Assembly: GCF_001514195.1 (NCBI RefSeq)
Contig: NZ_KQ948734.1
Location: 588,462 to 652,461, forward strand
Origin: Streptomyces griseorubiginosus
Lineage (GTDB): Bacteria; Actinomycetota; Actinomycetes; Streptomycetales; Streptomycetaceae
DNA: 64,000 nt
Direction of reading: 5' to 3'
Shown here piece by piece: positions 15,696-23,322 of this stretch (position 1 is the stretch's first letter; each line of letters starts with the position of its first letter). The translations under genes and the position numbers were made by a program. Below the pieces are notes generated by a model. That model did not search any database and was not told the origin of the DNA. It saw only the letters and a program-made list of their open reading frames with translations.

Positions 15696-17329
15696 ATCGC
15701 ACCTCGCGGCGATCCCTGGGGCTCAGGCTCCCGTGCGAGCAGCGCCCGCAGTGCCGTCGTGTCCGGCGCGTCGGTGACGACCGGGGCGACCACCTCGTCG
15801 AGATCCGTCTCGTGCCCCTGCGCGTCCCGCGGCGGGCGCGGGATGGCGGACCGCTCCCAGGAGAACTCCCAGCGCAGCAGCCCACGCTCGTTCAGCTCGG
15901 CCAGCGCCATGCTCTTCAACGACCTGTGCAGGGTCGGCCGTACGAACTCACGGAACACCCGCCCCCGAGCCGCGGCCGCCTCCTCGGACAGCGGCAGCCG
16001 CTTCGCCAGCTCCCACAGCCTGCCGTCCTCGATCAGGTCGAGCAGCGCGGGCAGCGTCGGCTGCTCGCCGGCGTACTCGGCGTACGCCCGGTGCAGCGGC
16101 GTCGACCCGGCCCGGAACGACTTCGCCATCACCTCGTCGAGCAGCTCCTGCCAGTCGGCGCTACGGCGGAAGCCCCGCACCGCCTCCGTCAGCACCGCGT
16201 CCTCCAGCTCCGTCAGCGTCCGGTGCGGGTCGGTGAGGAGGTCGAGGGCGGCACCCCGGTCCTCGTCCGCGCGTCCGTCGTCGGGCAGTTCCTCGATCCG
16301 GCGCACCCGGTCGGCGATCGGCGGATGCGAGTCGTACGGCGAGGTCGGCCCCGTGGGCAGATCGCCGCGCATCTCGACCAGCTCCAGACGGCGGCCGTTC
16401 AGCATCCGGCCGAAGCCGCCGAACATCTCACCGCGCGGCGGCAGCAGCTCCTGGTCGGTGCCGAGGGTGGCGTAGCAGTTCATGTAGAAGTCGAACGAGC
16501 TGCTCAGCACCGGGATCTCGCGCAGTGCCGACGCGGTGGCGTCGCGTCCGGCGATGCGGGCGGCCGCGGTGTCGGCGGCGTACTCCTGGCGGCGGGAGAC
16601 GGATTGCGTGGCGCGGAAGTACAGCTTGGCGTAGCCGATGTAGATCTTCGCCATGGCGCGGTAGGTGATGCCCGCGTGGCCGGTGTCGACCTCCTTGGCC
16701 TGCTTGCCCTTCGCCTCGGCCTTGGCGTTCTTCTTCTCCTGCCGGGCCTGCTCGCGCGCGGCCGTGTTGTCCGCGCGCTGCTCGAAGTGCCTGATGGTGC
16801 GCAGGACTTGGGCGCGGCCGCGCACGGTCATGGCGGCGAGCCGGGTGTCGGAGTTCGAGTAGTGGCCCAGCTCATGGGCGAGGACCGCGCGCAACTGCGC
16901 CTGCGACAGCCCTTGCAGCAGCGGCACGCCGAGGTAGAGGCGGCGCGGTCCCGCGCGCAGTCCCAGCAGCCGGGCGTCCTCGGAGACGGCGGCGTTGACG
17001 TCGGCGGTCAGGACGATCCGGGACGGGGCGGCGGTGCCGACCTCGTTGGCCAACTCCCTCACCGTCCGCCACAGTTCGGGCTCGTCGGACTCGGTGACGG
17101 GCAGGCCCGCCATTTCCTCCTCGCGCGGGGTGCGGAGCATGAACAGGCCCTGCACCAGCGGGATCGCCAGCAGCACGGAGACGATGATCAACTTGCCCGC
17201 GAGGCTGGTCGGGGCGTGCAGCAACAGCAGATAGTCGGCGCCGGCCAGTGCGGCCAGCAGCAGGACGCCGAGCAGATAGAAGCCGGCGAGCAGCAGAAGA
17301 GCGCGCAGCGCACGCAGAGTCGTGCCCAT
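15692..17329 (-). CDS. M48-family membrane zinc metalloprotease
   Basis: The 545-residue protein has two N-terminal membrane helices (about 6-32 and 41-60). The protease domain contains AVLAHELGHYSNSDTRLAA with the HExxH zinc site; the third ligand is probably the Glu of RRQEYAADTAAARIAG. HPPIADRVRRIEELPDDG follows, the typical end of the HtpX/Ste24-like domain. A C-terminal region of about 200 residues is extra compared with HtpX and may be substrate-handling. Such proteases act in membrane-protein quality control. ATG 17329 was chosen as the first codon before the membrane helix. It sits between two paralogous one-helix proteins on the same strand. Confidence 0.88.
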   Translation of the reverse strand: MGTTLRALRALLLLAGFYLLGVLLLAALAGADYLLLLHAPTSLAGKLIIVSVLLAIPLVQGLFMLRTPREEEMAGLPVTESDEPELWRTVRELANEVGTAAPSRIVLTADVNAAVSEDARLLGLRAGPRRLYLGVPLLQGLSQAQLRAVLAHELGHYSNSDTRLAAMTVRGRAQVLRTIRHFEQRADNTAAREQARQEKKNAKAEAKGKQAKEVDTGHAGITYRAMAKIYIGYAKLYFRATQSVSRRQEYAADTAAARIAGRDATASALREIPVLSSSFDFYMNCYATLGTDQELLPPRGEMFGGFGRMLNGRRLELVEMRGDLPTGPTSPYDSHPPIADRVRRIEELPDDGRADEDRGAALDLLTDPHRTLTELEDAVLTEAVRGFRRSADWQELLDEVMAKSFRAGSTPLHRAYAEYAGEQPTLPALLDLIEDGRLWELAKRLPLSEEAAAARGRVFREFVRPTLHRSLKSMALAELNERGLLRWEFSWERSAIPRPPRDAQGHETDLDEVVAPVVTDAPDTTALRALLAREPEPQGSPRGAM

Positions 17330-17339
17330 TGGGCAGAAG

Positions 17340-17381
17340 TCCCCCCACAGGACGGATCGGTCCCCCCACGGGACGGATCGA
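17340..17381. repeat. 21-bp tandem repeat, two copies
   Basis: Units at 17340-17360 and 17361-17381 (TCCCCCCAC, then GGACGGATCG) differ at a few positions. They lie just upstream of the M48 start, where its promoter or leader should be. Confidence 0.75.
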
Positions 17382-17512
17382 ATGATCACTGACCACCTGC
17401 CGGTCAGCGGGCACATGCGGCGTGCTCATGACCAACAGAGTGTGAGCGCGGAGTATGGCCGACCGGCCCCCCATCAGGCAAGACACGCCCACGGCAGGGC
17501 GCGTGGCAGGCC

Positions 17513-17584
17513 CGGGAGGGCGCCTACGGCGGCACCGGGGAGGGCCGCTACGGCGTCACTCGGGAGGACCGCTACGGCGTCACT
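17513..17584. repeat. About 24-bp tandem repeat, three copies
   Basis: Three units with the core CGGGAGG-CGCTACGGCGTCACT run from 17513 into the last codons of the gene ending at 17580. The gap from here to the M48 start shows no gene. Confidence 0.7.
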
Positions 17585-18698
17585 GCGCGAGCGTCGCCGG
17601 ACTGCCGCCGTTCGCCTCGTACCCCGCCACCGCCAGGGCCCGGTATATCGCGAACTCGGCGGCCGGGTCCGCGGACAGGGTCCAGGGCAGGGCGCCGACA
17701 TGGCCGTCGATGTGCACGAGCTGACTCATCGCCTCCGCCCAGCGCTCACCGCGCACCAGGAAGAACAGCAGCAGATGCCGCACATGAGCCAGCATCGGGT
17801 CGTCCGCGCGGGCCGAGTGCACCGCGTGCAGCGCGCCGTGGATGGCCTTGGTGACGACTTCGCTCTGGTAGAAGCCGCTGACCAGGTTCACCTCCGGCAG
17901 GTGCTCGAAGACCGCGAACAGCGGCATCGCGGCCAGCAGCGAGCCCCGTGGGGCACGGGCGGCCGCCGCCTCGGCGAATCCGTACGCCTGCTCCCGCGAG
18001 CCGTGCCACTTCTCGCACCAGTAGTGCAGCGCGGCCAGATGCGCTCCCATGTGGGTCGGCGCCCGGTCCAGGATCTTCAGCCACAGCTGCTCGAACTCCG
18101 CCTGGGAGTAGCCCAGTCCGCGTGCGACGGACAGCTCCACGATGTACGGCACCGGATCGCCGGGAGCCAGCAGCGCCGCCTCGCCGCAGGCCGCCTTCGC
18201 CTCCTCCATGATGATCCGGAAGTCGTCGGTGCCCGGCGTCGACGTGCGCCACGCCTGCTGCACCAGGAACTCCGCGTGCACGGCCGCGCCGCCCGCGTCC
18301 TTGGGCTGCTCGGCCCGCCACACCCGCAGCCACTGTCCGCCCGGCGCCTCGCTCACGCCGCCCGGCCGCTGCTGCAACTCCAGCGAGGCGGCACCGGCGA
18401 ACGCCTGCACCCGCTGCCAGCGCAGCTCGCCCTCCCGCTCGGTGCCGGCCAGCAGCTGGGAGGCCGCCTTGTAGTCCTGGGTGCGCTGCACCAGGTCAAG
18501 GACGTCCAGCAGGTCCTGGTCGGGGCCGGGCATACGGACGTCCAGCTCCTCCTGCAGCACGAAGCCGTAGTTCGCTGGGTCCGCCGCGTCCGGGTGGCCC
18601 GCCGGGACCTGCTCGATCCCGCCTCGCCTGCGCCGCAGGAACGGGAGCAGCACGAAGCCCAGCAGGACCACCGCCATCAGGACCCAGAGAATCTCCAT
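17580..18698 (-). CDS. One-helix membrane protein, paralogue of the 14535-15695 product
   Basis: The 372-residue protein begins with a membrane helix (residues about 3-22) followed by RRRR, giving an N-out/C-in anchored helical protein. Its blocks GDPVPYIVELSVARGLGYSQAEFEQLWLKILDRAP, AHLAALHYWCEKWHGSREQ and APRGSLLAAMPLFAVFEH align with the paralogue downstream of the M48 gene. No catalytic motif is visible. The shared pattern around WC-KW-GS is the best search handle. It lies 250 bases upstream of the M48 gene on the same strand, with repeats in between, so it may be its own transcription unit. Confidence 0.75.
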   Translation of the reverse strand: MEILWVLMAVVLLGFVLLPFLRRRRGGIEQVPAGHPDAADPANYGFVLQEELDVRMPGPDQDLLDVLDLVQRTQDYKAASQLLAGTEREGELRWQRVQAFAGAASLELQQRPGGVSEAPGGQWLRVWRAEQPKDAGGAAVHAEFLVQQAWRTSTPGTDDFRIIMEEAKAACGEAALLAPGDPVPYIVELSVARGLGYSQAEFEQLWLKILDRAPTHMGAHLAALHYWCEKWHGSREQAYGFAEAAAARAPRGSLLAAMPLFAVFEHLPEVNLVSGFYQSEVVTKAIHGALHAVHSARADDPMLAHVRHLLLFFLVRGERWAEAMSQLVHIDGHVGALPWTLSADPAAEFAIYRALAVAGYEANGGSPATLAQ

Positions 18699-19008
18699 GC
18701 CTCAAGAGTTCCAGACGCCACCGACAATTGCCCAACCCGGTCGGCGGCCTGTGGAAAACTCCCCGCACCGACCCGCACCCACTGTGGAAAACCGCCCCGA
18801 GCAGCCCGAACGCCCCGCCGTGCAGCACCGGCCCGCGACCCGCAAGCCTCGCTGCGCAGCACGGGCCCGCGGCGGACAGGCCGCCCTGCAACACCGCACG
18901 CCCGCTCGGGAATCCCCCCGCCCCGACGCCGGGGGAAATCCCTGCCGTACGACCGCCCCGACCTCGGTGTCCGTCATCCGCCTCGCGAGCGGACTACCCT
19001 CGGGGCCC
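18699..19008. other. Intergenic region upstream of cystathionine gamma-synthase
   Basis: This 310-base gap is C-rich with imperfect units near 18800-18920 resembling each other (GTGCAGCACCGGCCCGCG, TGCGCAGCACGGGCCCGCG). TGTGGAAAA occurs at 18750-18758 and 18783-18791. I see no gene, clear promoter hexamers, or recognisable methionine-related riboswitch. Confidence 0.5.
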
Positions 19009-20166
19009 ATGAGCGACACGCACATCAGTCAGCACTTCGAGACCCTCGCCATTCACGCGGGCAACACCGCGGACCCCCTCACCGGCGCGGTGGTCCCCCC
19101 GATCTACCAGGTCTCGACCTACAAGCAGGACGGCGTCGGCGGTCTGCGCGGCGGCTACGAGTACAGCCGTAGCGCCAACCCGACCCGCACCGCCCTGGAG
19201 GAGAACCTCGCCGCACTCGAGGGCGGCCGCCGGGGCCTCGCGTTCGCGTCCGGACTGGCTGCCGAGGACTGCCTGCTGCGTACGCTGCTCAGCCCCGGCG
19301 ACCACGTGGTCATCCCCAACGACGCGTACGGCGGCACCTTCCGGCTGTTCGCCAAGGTCGTCGCCCGGTGGGGTGTCGAGTGGTCGGTCGCCGACACCAG
19401 CGACCCGGCCGCTGTACGGGCCGCGATCACCCCGAAGACCAAGGCCGTGTGGGTGGAGACCCCCTCCAACCCGCTGCTCGGCATCACCGACATCGCCGCC
19501 GTCGCCCAGGTCTCCCGGGACGCGGGCGCGAAGCTCGTCGTCGACAACACCTTCGCCACGCCCTACCTCCAGCAGCCGCTGTCGCTGGGCGCCGACGTCG
19601 TCGTGCACTCCCTGACCAAGTACATGGGCGGCCACTCCGACGTCGTCGGGGGCGCGCTGGTCACCGCCGACGAGACGCTCGGCGAGGAGCTGGCGTACCA
19701 CCAGAACGCGATGGGCGCGGTCGCCGGGCCCTTCGACTCCTGGCTGGTGCTGCGCGGCGCCAAGACGCTGTCGGTGCGCATGGACCGGCACAGCGAGAAC
19801 GCCACCAAGGTCGCCGACATGCTCACCCGGCACGCGCGCGTGACGCAGGTCCTCTACCCGGGCCTGGAGGACCACCCCGGCCACGAGGTCGCCGCGAAGC
19901 AGATGCGTTCCTTCGGCGGCATGGTGTCCTTCCGGGTGGAGGGCGGCGAGGAGGCGGCCGTCGAGGTCTGCAACCGCGCGAAGATCTTCACCCTGGGCGA
20001 GTCCCTGGGCGGCGTCGAGTCGCTGATCGAGCACCCGGGCCGGATGACGCACGCGTCCGTGGCGGGCTCTGCCCTCGAGGTGCCCGCCGACCTGGTGCGC
20101 CTGTCCGTGGGCATCGAGAACGTCGACGACCTGCTGGAGGATCTCCAGCAGGCGCTGACCAAGTAG
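19009..20166 (+). CDS. Cystathionine gamma-synthase (PLP, Cys/Met metabolism family)
   Basis: The 385-residue cytosolic enzyme joins an activated homoserine with cysteine to give cystathionine, or performs the related gamma-lyase reaction. Motifs: TLAIHAGNTADPLTGAVVPPIYQVSTY at the N-terminus, YEYSRSANPTRTALEENLAALEG, the PLP lysine Lys204 in HSLTKYMGGHSDVVGG, and SLGGVESLIEHPGRMTHAS near the end. The family-wide similarity means gamma-lyase or O-acetylhomoserine sulfhydrylase activity cannot be excluded. ATG 19009 begins the usual N-terminus; the frame is open to 18697 but the extension is low-complexity. Confidence 0.9.
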   Translation: MSDTHISQHFETLAIHAGNTADPLTGAVVPPIYQVSTYKQDGVGGLRGGYEYSRSANPTRTALEENLAALEGGRRGLAFASGLAAEDCLLRTLLSPGDHVVIPNDAYGGTFRLFAKVVARWGVEWSVADTSDPAAVRAAITPKTKAVWVETPSNPLLGITDIAAVAQVSRDAGAKLVVDNTFATPYLQQPLSLGADVVVHSLTKYMGGHSDVVGGALVTADETLGEELAYHQNAMGAVAGPFDSWLVLRGAKTLSVRMDRHSENATKVADMLTRHARVTQVLYPGLEDHPGHEVAAKQMRSFGGMVSFRVEGGEEAAVEVCNRAKIFTLGESLGGVESLIEHPGRMTHASVAGSALEVPADLVRLSVGIENVDDLLEDLQQALTK

Positions 20167-20206
20167 TCCGGGCCGCGTAGTCCGGGGCCGCGTAGTCCGG
20201 GGCCGC
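20163..20206. repeat. 15-bp tandem repeat, three copies
   Basis: GTAGTCCGGGGCCGC occurs at 20177-20191 and 20192-20206, with a 14-base version at 20163-20176 that includes the stop codon of the synthase gene. Confidence 0.85.
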
Positions 20207-20241
20207 ACTCGCCGGCGGCCGGGCTCACGAGCGGCCCGGGC

Positions 20242-20490
20242 TCACCAGCCCGTCATCGGTGGAGTCGTCGTGGACGGCGGCTCCACCCACGGGCGCGCGG
20301 TCAGCGCCCACACCGTGAACGCCACACCCGCCGCGAACAGCGCCAGCCACATGAGCCGGCGCGCCACGACCCTGCGCCGCAGCATGCGCGTCCCACGCCG
20401 TACGGCGTCCCCGTAGAGGTCCGCCGGCACCTGCGGCGTCGCCCGCTCCATGAGCTGCCGCACGGCGGCCTCCCGCTGGTTACGGTTCAC
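20242..20490 (-). CDS. Small membrane protein downstream of a degenerate sigma factor
   Basis: The 82-residue product has a basic cytosolic N-terminal half (QREAAVRQLMERATPQVPADLYGDAVRRGTRML) and one membrane helix at about 45-64. The external tail is short and Pro/Thr-rich (PPSTTTPPM). It lies 103 bases downstream of the sigma-like gene on the same strand. That pairing and the one-helix topology recall small anti-sigma-type partners, but no zinc anti-sigma motif is present, so this is only a suggestion. Confidence 0.65.
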   Translation of the reverse strand: MNRNQREAAVRQLMERATPQVPADLYGDAVRRGTRMLRRRVVARRLMWLALFAAGVAFTVWALTARPWVEPPSTTTPPMTGW

Positions 20491-20528
20491 GCGCGCCTCC
20501 CGGGGCGTCCTGTACGTCTGAGAAGCGG

Positions 20529-20588
20529 GTGTCCCAGGAGCGCGTGTCTGGGGAGCGTGTGTCCGGGGAGCGTGTGTCTCGGGGGCGT
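20529..20588. repeat. 15-bp tandem repeat, four copies
   Basis: Units starting GTGTC at 20529, 20544, 20559 and 20574 share GTGTCYGGGGAGCGT. The array fills the gap between the small membrane protein start and the sigma-like gene stop. Confidence 0.85.
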
Positions 20589-20593
20589 GTCTC

Positions 20594-21103
20594 TCATGAC
20601 GCCGCCACCTTCGCCTTCGCGCCCACCACCGTCGGTGCGGCCTCGCGCGGAGGATGCAGAAGGGTCGCCGTGGCCCGGTCGCAGATCGTGCCGACCCGCT
20701 CCGTGGGCAGACCCAGCAGCGCCGCCGCCTGCTCCTCGGCCACGCCCTCGTAGAGCCGCAGCACCACGATCAGACGCTCCTGGGGGGCCAGCCCGGCCAG
20801 CGGGCCGGCGGAGTGCGTACGGCCGCGCAGCAGCAGTCCGTGGCGGCGCCAGGTGCCGTGTGCGTAGCGCAGCGCGAGGTCCTGGCGGGTCCGGTCGTAG
20901 GGATCCTCGCCGCGCAGCCGGTCCCAGCACGCGTACGTGTGGGCGAGCGCCAGGGTCAGCAGCCGCCGCGCGCGCGGGTTGTCGTCCGGGGCCTCCGCCG
21001 TCAGGAGGGTGGCCGTGTGCAGCAGCCGCCCGGACGCGCCCGCGACGAACGCCTCGAACTCCCTGGTCCGACGCGTGCCCTGGACCACCTGCCGTTGCCG
21101 CAC
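20594..21103 (-). CDS. Degenerate SigE-type ECF sigma factor-like protein
   Basis: The 169-residue protein follows the layout of actinomycete SigE-type sigma factors. FEAFVAGASGRLLHTATLLTAE corresponds to the start of region 2, LLTLALAHTYACWDRLRGEDPYDRTRQDLALRYAHGTWRR to later region 2, and LAPQERLIVVLRLYEGVAEEQAAALLGLPTERVGTICDRATATL to region 4. Region 4 keeps the hydrophobic helix-turn-helix pattern but the recognition helix is diverged. It may be a sigma factor of altered specificity or a regulator derived from one. The start is taken as ATG 21103. The membrane gene at 20242 follows. Confidence 0.7.
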   Translation of the reverse strand: MRQRQVVQGTRRTREFEAFVAGASGRLLHTATLLTAEAPDDNPRARRLLTLALAHTYACWDRLRGEDPYDRTRQDLALRYAHGTWRRHGLLLRGRTHSAGPLAGLAPQERLIVVLRLYEGVAEEQAAALLGLPTERVGTICDRATATLLHPPREAAPTVVGAKAKVAAS

Positions 21104-21244
21104 CGCACCTCCCGCCGCCGCGGACGGTCGTACGACGGCTTCGCACGACCACGAGAACCCGGTCTCGAAGGCCCCCCGGTCTCATATGAGGCCCGGTACG
21201 GCCGTCCGGTCAAGAGGTGGGGCCGCACACGCGTGTGCCGGGGG

Positions 21245-21766
21245 CTAGGACGACTGGGCCTCCGGTGCCGGGACGTCCTGGGCGGCCATTCGCGAGGAGA
21301 GAGCCGTGTTGAAGCGCGTGAGGAGCGTGCAGAACGCCTCGCGCTCCTCCGGCGCCCAGTCGTGTGTCAGCTCGGCCATCAACTGACGCCGGGAGGAGCG
21401 CACTTCCTCCAGCCGGGACTGCCCGCGCGGGGACAGCTGGAGCACCACCGCGCGCCCGTCCTCGGGGTGCGAGGTGCGCTTGACCAGCCCGGTGTCGACG
21501 AGCGGTGCCACCTGCCGGGTGACGGTCGACGAGTCGATGCCCATGCTCGCCGCGAGGGCCTTGACGCCCATCGGGCCTTCCTTGTCGAGCCGGTTGAGCA
21601 GCAGGTACGCGGCCCGGTCCATGGAGTTGCGCACCTGCCCCACCCCGCCGAGCCGGGTCTGTTCGGCACGACGGGCGAAGAGCGCCACCTCGTGCTGGAG
21701 GGTGTCGAGGAGACCGGTGTCACCGACGGTCGTCATGTCCATCGACATTTCAGGTGTTGTGGGCAT
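21245..21766 (-). CDS. MarR-family transcriptional regulator
   Basis: The 173-residue dimeric winged-helix repressor has the MarR order: RNSMDRAAYLLLNRLDKEGPMGVKALAASMGIDSSTVTRQVAPLVDTGLVKRTSHPEDGRAVVLQLSPRGQ covers the DNA-binding helices and the wing with its DGRA signature. Flanking helices make the dimer. It is divergent from threonine ammonia-lyase, and a TTG-N4-CAA palindrome lies between them (21820-21835). It probably controls itself, and perhaps its neighbour. The ligand is unknown. Confidence 0.9.
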   Translation of the reverse strand: MPTTPEMSMDMTTVGDTGLLDTLQHEVALFARRAEQTRLGGVGQVRNSMDRAAYLLLNRLDKEGPMGVKALAASMGIDSSTVTRQVAPLVDTGLVKRTSHPEDGRAVVLQLSPRGQSRLEEVRSSRRQLMAELTHDWAPEEREAFCTLLTRFNTALSSRMAAQDVPAPEAQSS

Positions 21767-21819
21767 GGCCGGAGGCTCACTTCATGAAAGGGGGAGCTGA
21801 ATTGGGGGACAGAGTACGC

Positions 21820-21835
21820 GGCTTGGAGGCAAGCC
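21820..21835. promoter_or_regulatory. MarR-type operator candidate
   Basis: GGCTTG (21820-21825) and CAAGCC (21830-21835) are exact complements around GAGG, giving the CTTG-N4-CAAG shape common among MarR operators. The site lies 54 bases before the MarR start and 77 before the ammonia-lyase ATG. GTAC flanks it on both sides. Confidence 0.5.
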
Positions 21836-21912
21836 GTACCAGCGCTGCGCAAACCCGTCTCGGACGTTGGTCACAGCGCGAGTCCGCACGTGTGAACTGC
21901 GAGACTTGAGTC

Positions 21913-23142
21913 ATGAACTACCGCAAGGCCCCCTCCGTGCCGCCGGTGACACTCGACGATGTGCGGGGCGCGCAGAAGATGCTGTCGGGCGTGGCGCGGA
22001 CGACCGCCATGGAGGGCAGCCGCCATCTGAGTCAGCTGGTGGGCGCGCCGGTGCACTTCAAGTGCGAGAACCTCCAGCGCACGGGATCCTTCAAGCTCCG
22101 CGGCGCCTACGTGCGGATCGCCGGGCTGCTGCCCGAGGAGCGGGCCGCGGGTGTCGTGGCCGCGAGCGCCGGGAACCACGCGCAGGGCGTCGCGCTGGCC
22201 TCCACGCTGCTCGGCGTGCGCTCCACGGTGTTCATGCCGAAGGGCGCCCCGCTGCCGAAGGTCAGCGCGACCAGGGACTACGGCGCCGAGGTGCGGCTGC
22301 ACGGCCAGGTGGTCGACGAGACGCTGACCGCCGCCCAGGAGTACGCGGCCGAGACGGGCGCGGTGTTCATCCACCCCTTCGACCACCCCGACGTCATCGC
22401 GGGCCAGGGCACGGTCGGCCTGGAGATCCTGGAGCAGTGCCCCGAGGTGCGCACGATCGTCCTCGGCATCGGCGGCGGCGGACTCGCGGCCGGTGTGGCG
22501 ATCGCCGTGAAGGCCCTGAGGCCCGACGTGCGGATCGTGGGCGTGCAGGCGGCGGGCGCGGCCGCGTATCCGCCCTCGCTGGCGGCCGGGCGCCCGGTGG
22601 CGATCGAGAACCCGGCGACGATGGCGGACGGCATGAAGGTCGGACGGCCCGGCGACGTGCCGTTCGGGATCGTGGACGCACTGGTGGACGAGGTCCGCAC
22701 GGTGTCGGAGGACGAGCTGTCCGCCGCCCTGCTGCTGTGCCTGGAGCGGGCCAAGCTGGTCGTCGAGCCGGCCGGGGCGAGCCCGGTCGCGGCCCTGCTG
22801 AGCGACCCCGGTGCCTTCGAGGGGCCGGTCGTCGCGCTGCTGTCCGGCGGCAACGTCGACCCCGTCCTGCTCCAGCGCGTCCTGCGCCACGGCATGGCCG
22901 CGCAGGGCCGCTACCTGGCCGTACGGCTCCGCCTCACCGACCGGCCGGGTGCCCTCGCGACGCTGCTCGGGGTGCTGTCGGCGGTGGACGCCAACGTCCT
23001 CGACGTGAGCCACGTCCGGACCGATCCGCGGCTCGGGCTCGCGGAGGCGGAGGTCGAGCTGCACCTGGAGACCAAGGGACCGGAGCACTGCGTCGAGGTC
23101 GGCCGCGCCCTGCGGGAGGCGGGCTACCTCGTCATCGACTGA
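21913..23142 (+). CDS. ilvA: Threonine ammonia-lyase with C-terminal ACT domain
   Basis: The 409-residue PLP enzyme converts threonine to 2-oxobutyrate and ammonia, the first step towards isoleucine; serine is a usual second substrate. The PLP lysine is Lys61 in RTGSFKLRGAY, the phosphate loop is GIGGGGLAAGV, and SGGNVDP occurs near residue 315. Residues about 330-409 form one ACT-like regulatory domain (LRLTDRPGALATLLGVLSAVDANVLDVSHVR). One ACT copy and the TdcB/YgeX-like length fit the short form, so feedback control by isoleucine may differ from the two-ACT biosynthetic enzyme. The ATG lies just after the MarR divergent region. Confidence 0.9.
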   Translation: MNYRKAPSVPPVTLDDVRGAQKMLSGVARTTAMEGSRHLSQLVGAPVHFKCENLQRTGSFKLRGAYVRIAGLLPEERAAGVVAASAGNHAQGVALASTLLGVRSTVFMPKGAPLPKVSATRDYGAEVRLHGQVVDETLTAAQEYAAETGAVFIHPFDHPDVIAGQGTVGLEILEQCPEVRTIVLGIGGGGLAAGVAIAVKALRPDVRIVGVQAAGAAAYPPSLAAGRPVAIENPATMADGMKVGRPGDVPFGIVDALVDEVRTVSEDELSAALLLCLERAKLVVEPAGASPVAALLSDPGAFEGPVVALLSGGNVDPVLLQRVLRHGMAAQGRYLAVRLRLTDRPGALATLLGVLSAVDANVLDVSHVRTDPRLGLAEAEVELHLETKGPEHCVEVGRALREAGYLVID

Positions 23143-23166
23143 GGTCACCGGTCAGGTCACCGGTCA
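23143..23166. repeat. 12-bp tandem repeat, two copies
   Basis: GGTCACCGGTCA is repeated exactly at 23143-23154 and 23155-23166, directly after the ammonia-lyase stop. Related GGTCCGCGG-type units follow to about 23190. Confidence 0.8.
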
Positions 23167-23217
23167 GGGTCCGCGGCCAGGTCCGCGGGCGGGGGTTCAC
23201 TCGTTCGGGAAAGTCCG

Positions 23218-23246
23218 TTGAGAGACGCGATACATCGCGTTATGGT
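23218..23246 (+). promoter_or_regulatory. Promoter with embedded operator upstream of the ABC-2 exporter
   Basis: TTGAGA (23218-23223) and TATGGT (23241-23246) are 17 bases apart, a good vegetative promoter. The spacer is almost entirely the palindrome ACGCGAT-AC-ATCGCGT (23225-23240). A repressor bound there would block RNA polymerase. The repressor is not obvious nearby; TetR- or PadR-type proteins use such sites. Confidence 0.65.
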
Positions 23247-23322
23247 GTGTGCGAAAAGGGAAGGCGGACGCAGTCGCGCCTCCCTAGGCTTTCCCCAAAT
23301 TCCCGACGACGTGGAGACTCAT

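Noticed and set aside
18750..18791. Two DnaA-box-like sequences (TGTGGAAAA)
   Set aside because: Only two copies 33 bases apart occur, with no dnaA/dnaN context, so an origin is not supported.
18697..19008. N-terminal extension of cystathionine gamma-synthase
   Set aside because: The stretch is Pro/Arg-rich with no ribosome site; the conserved N-terminus begins at 19009.
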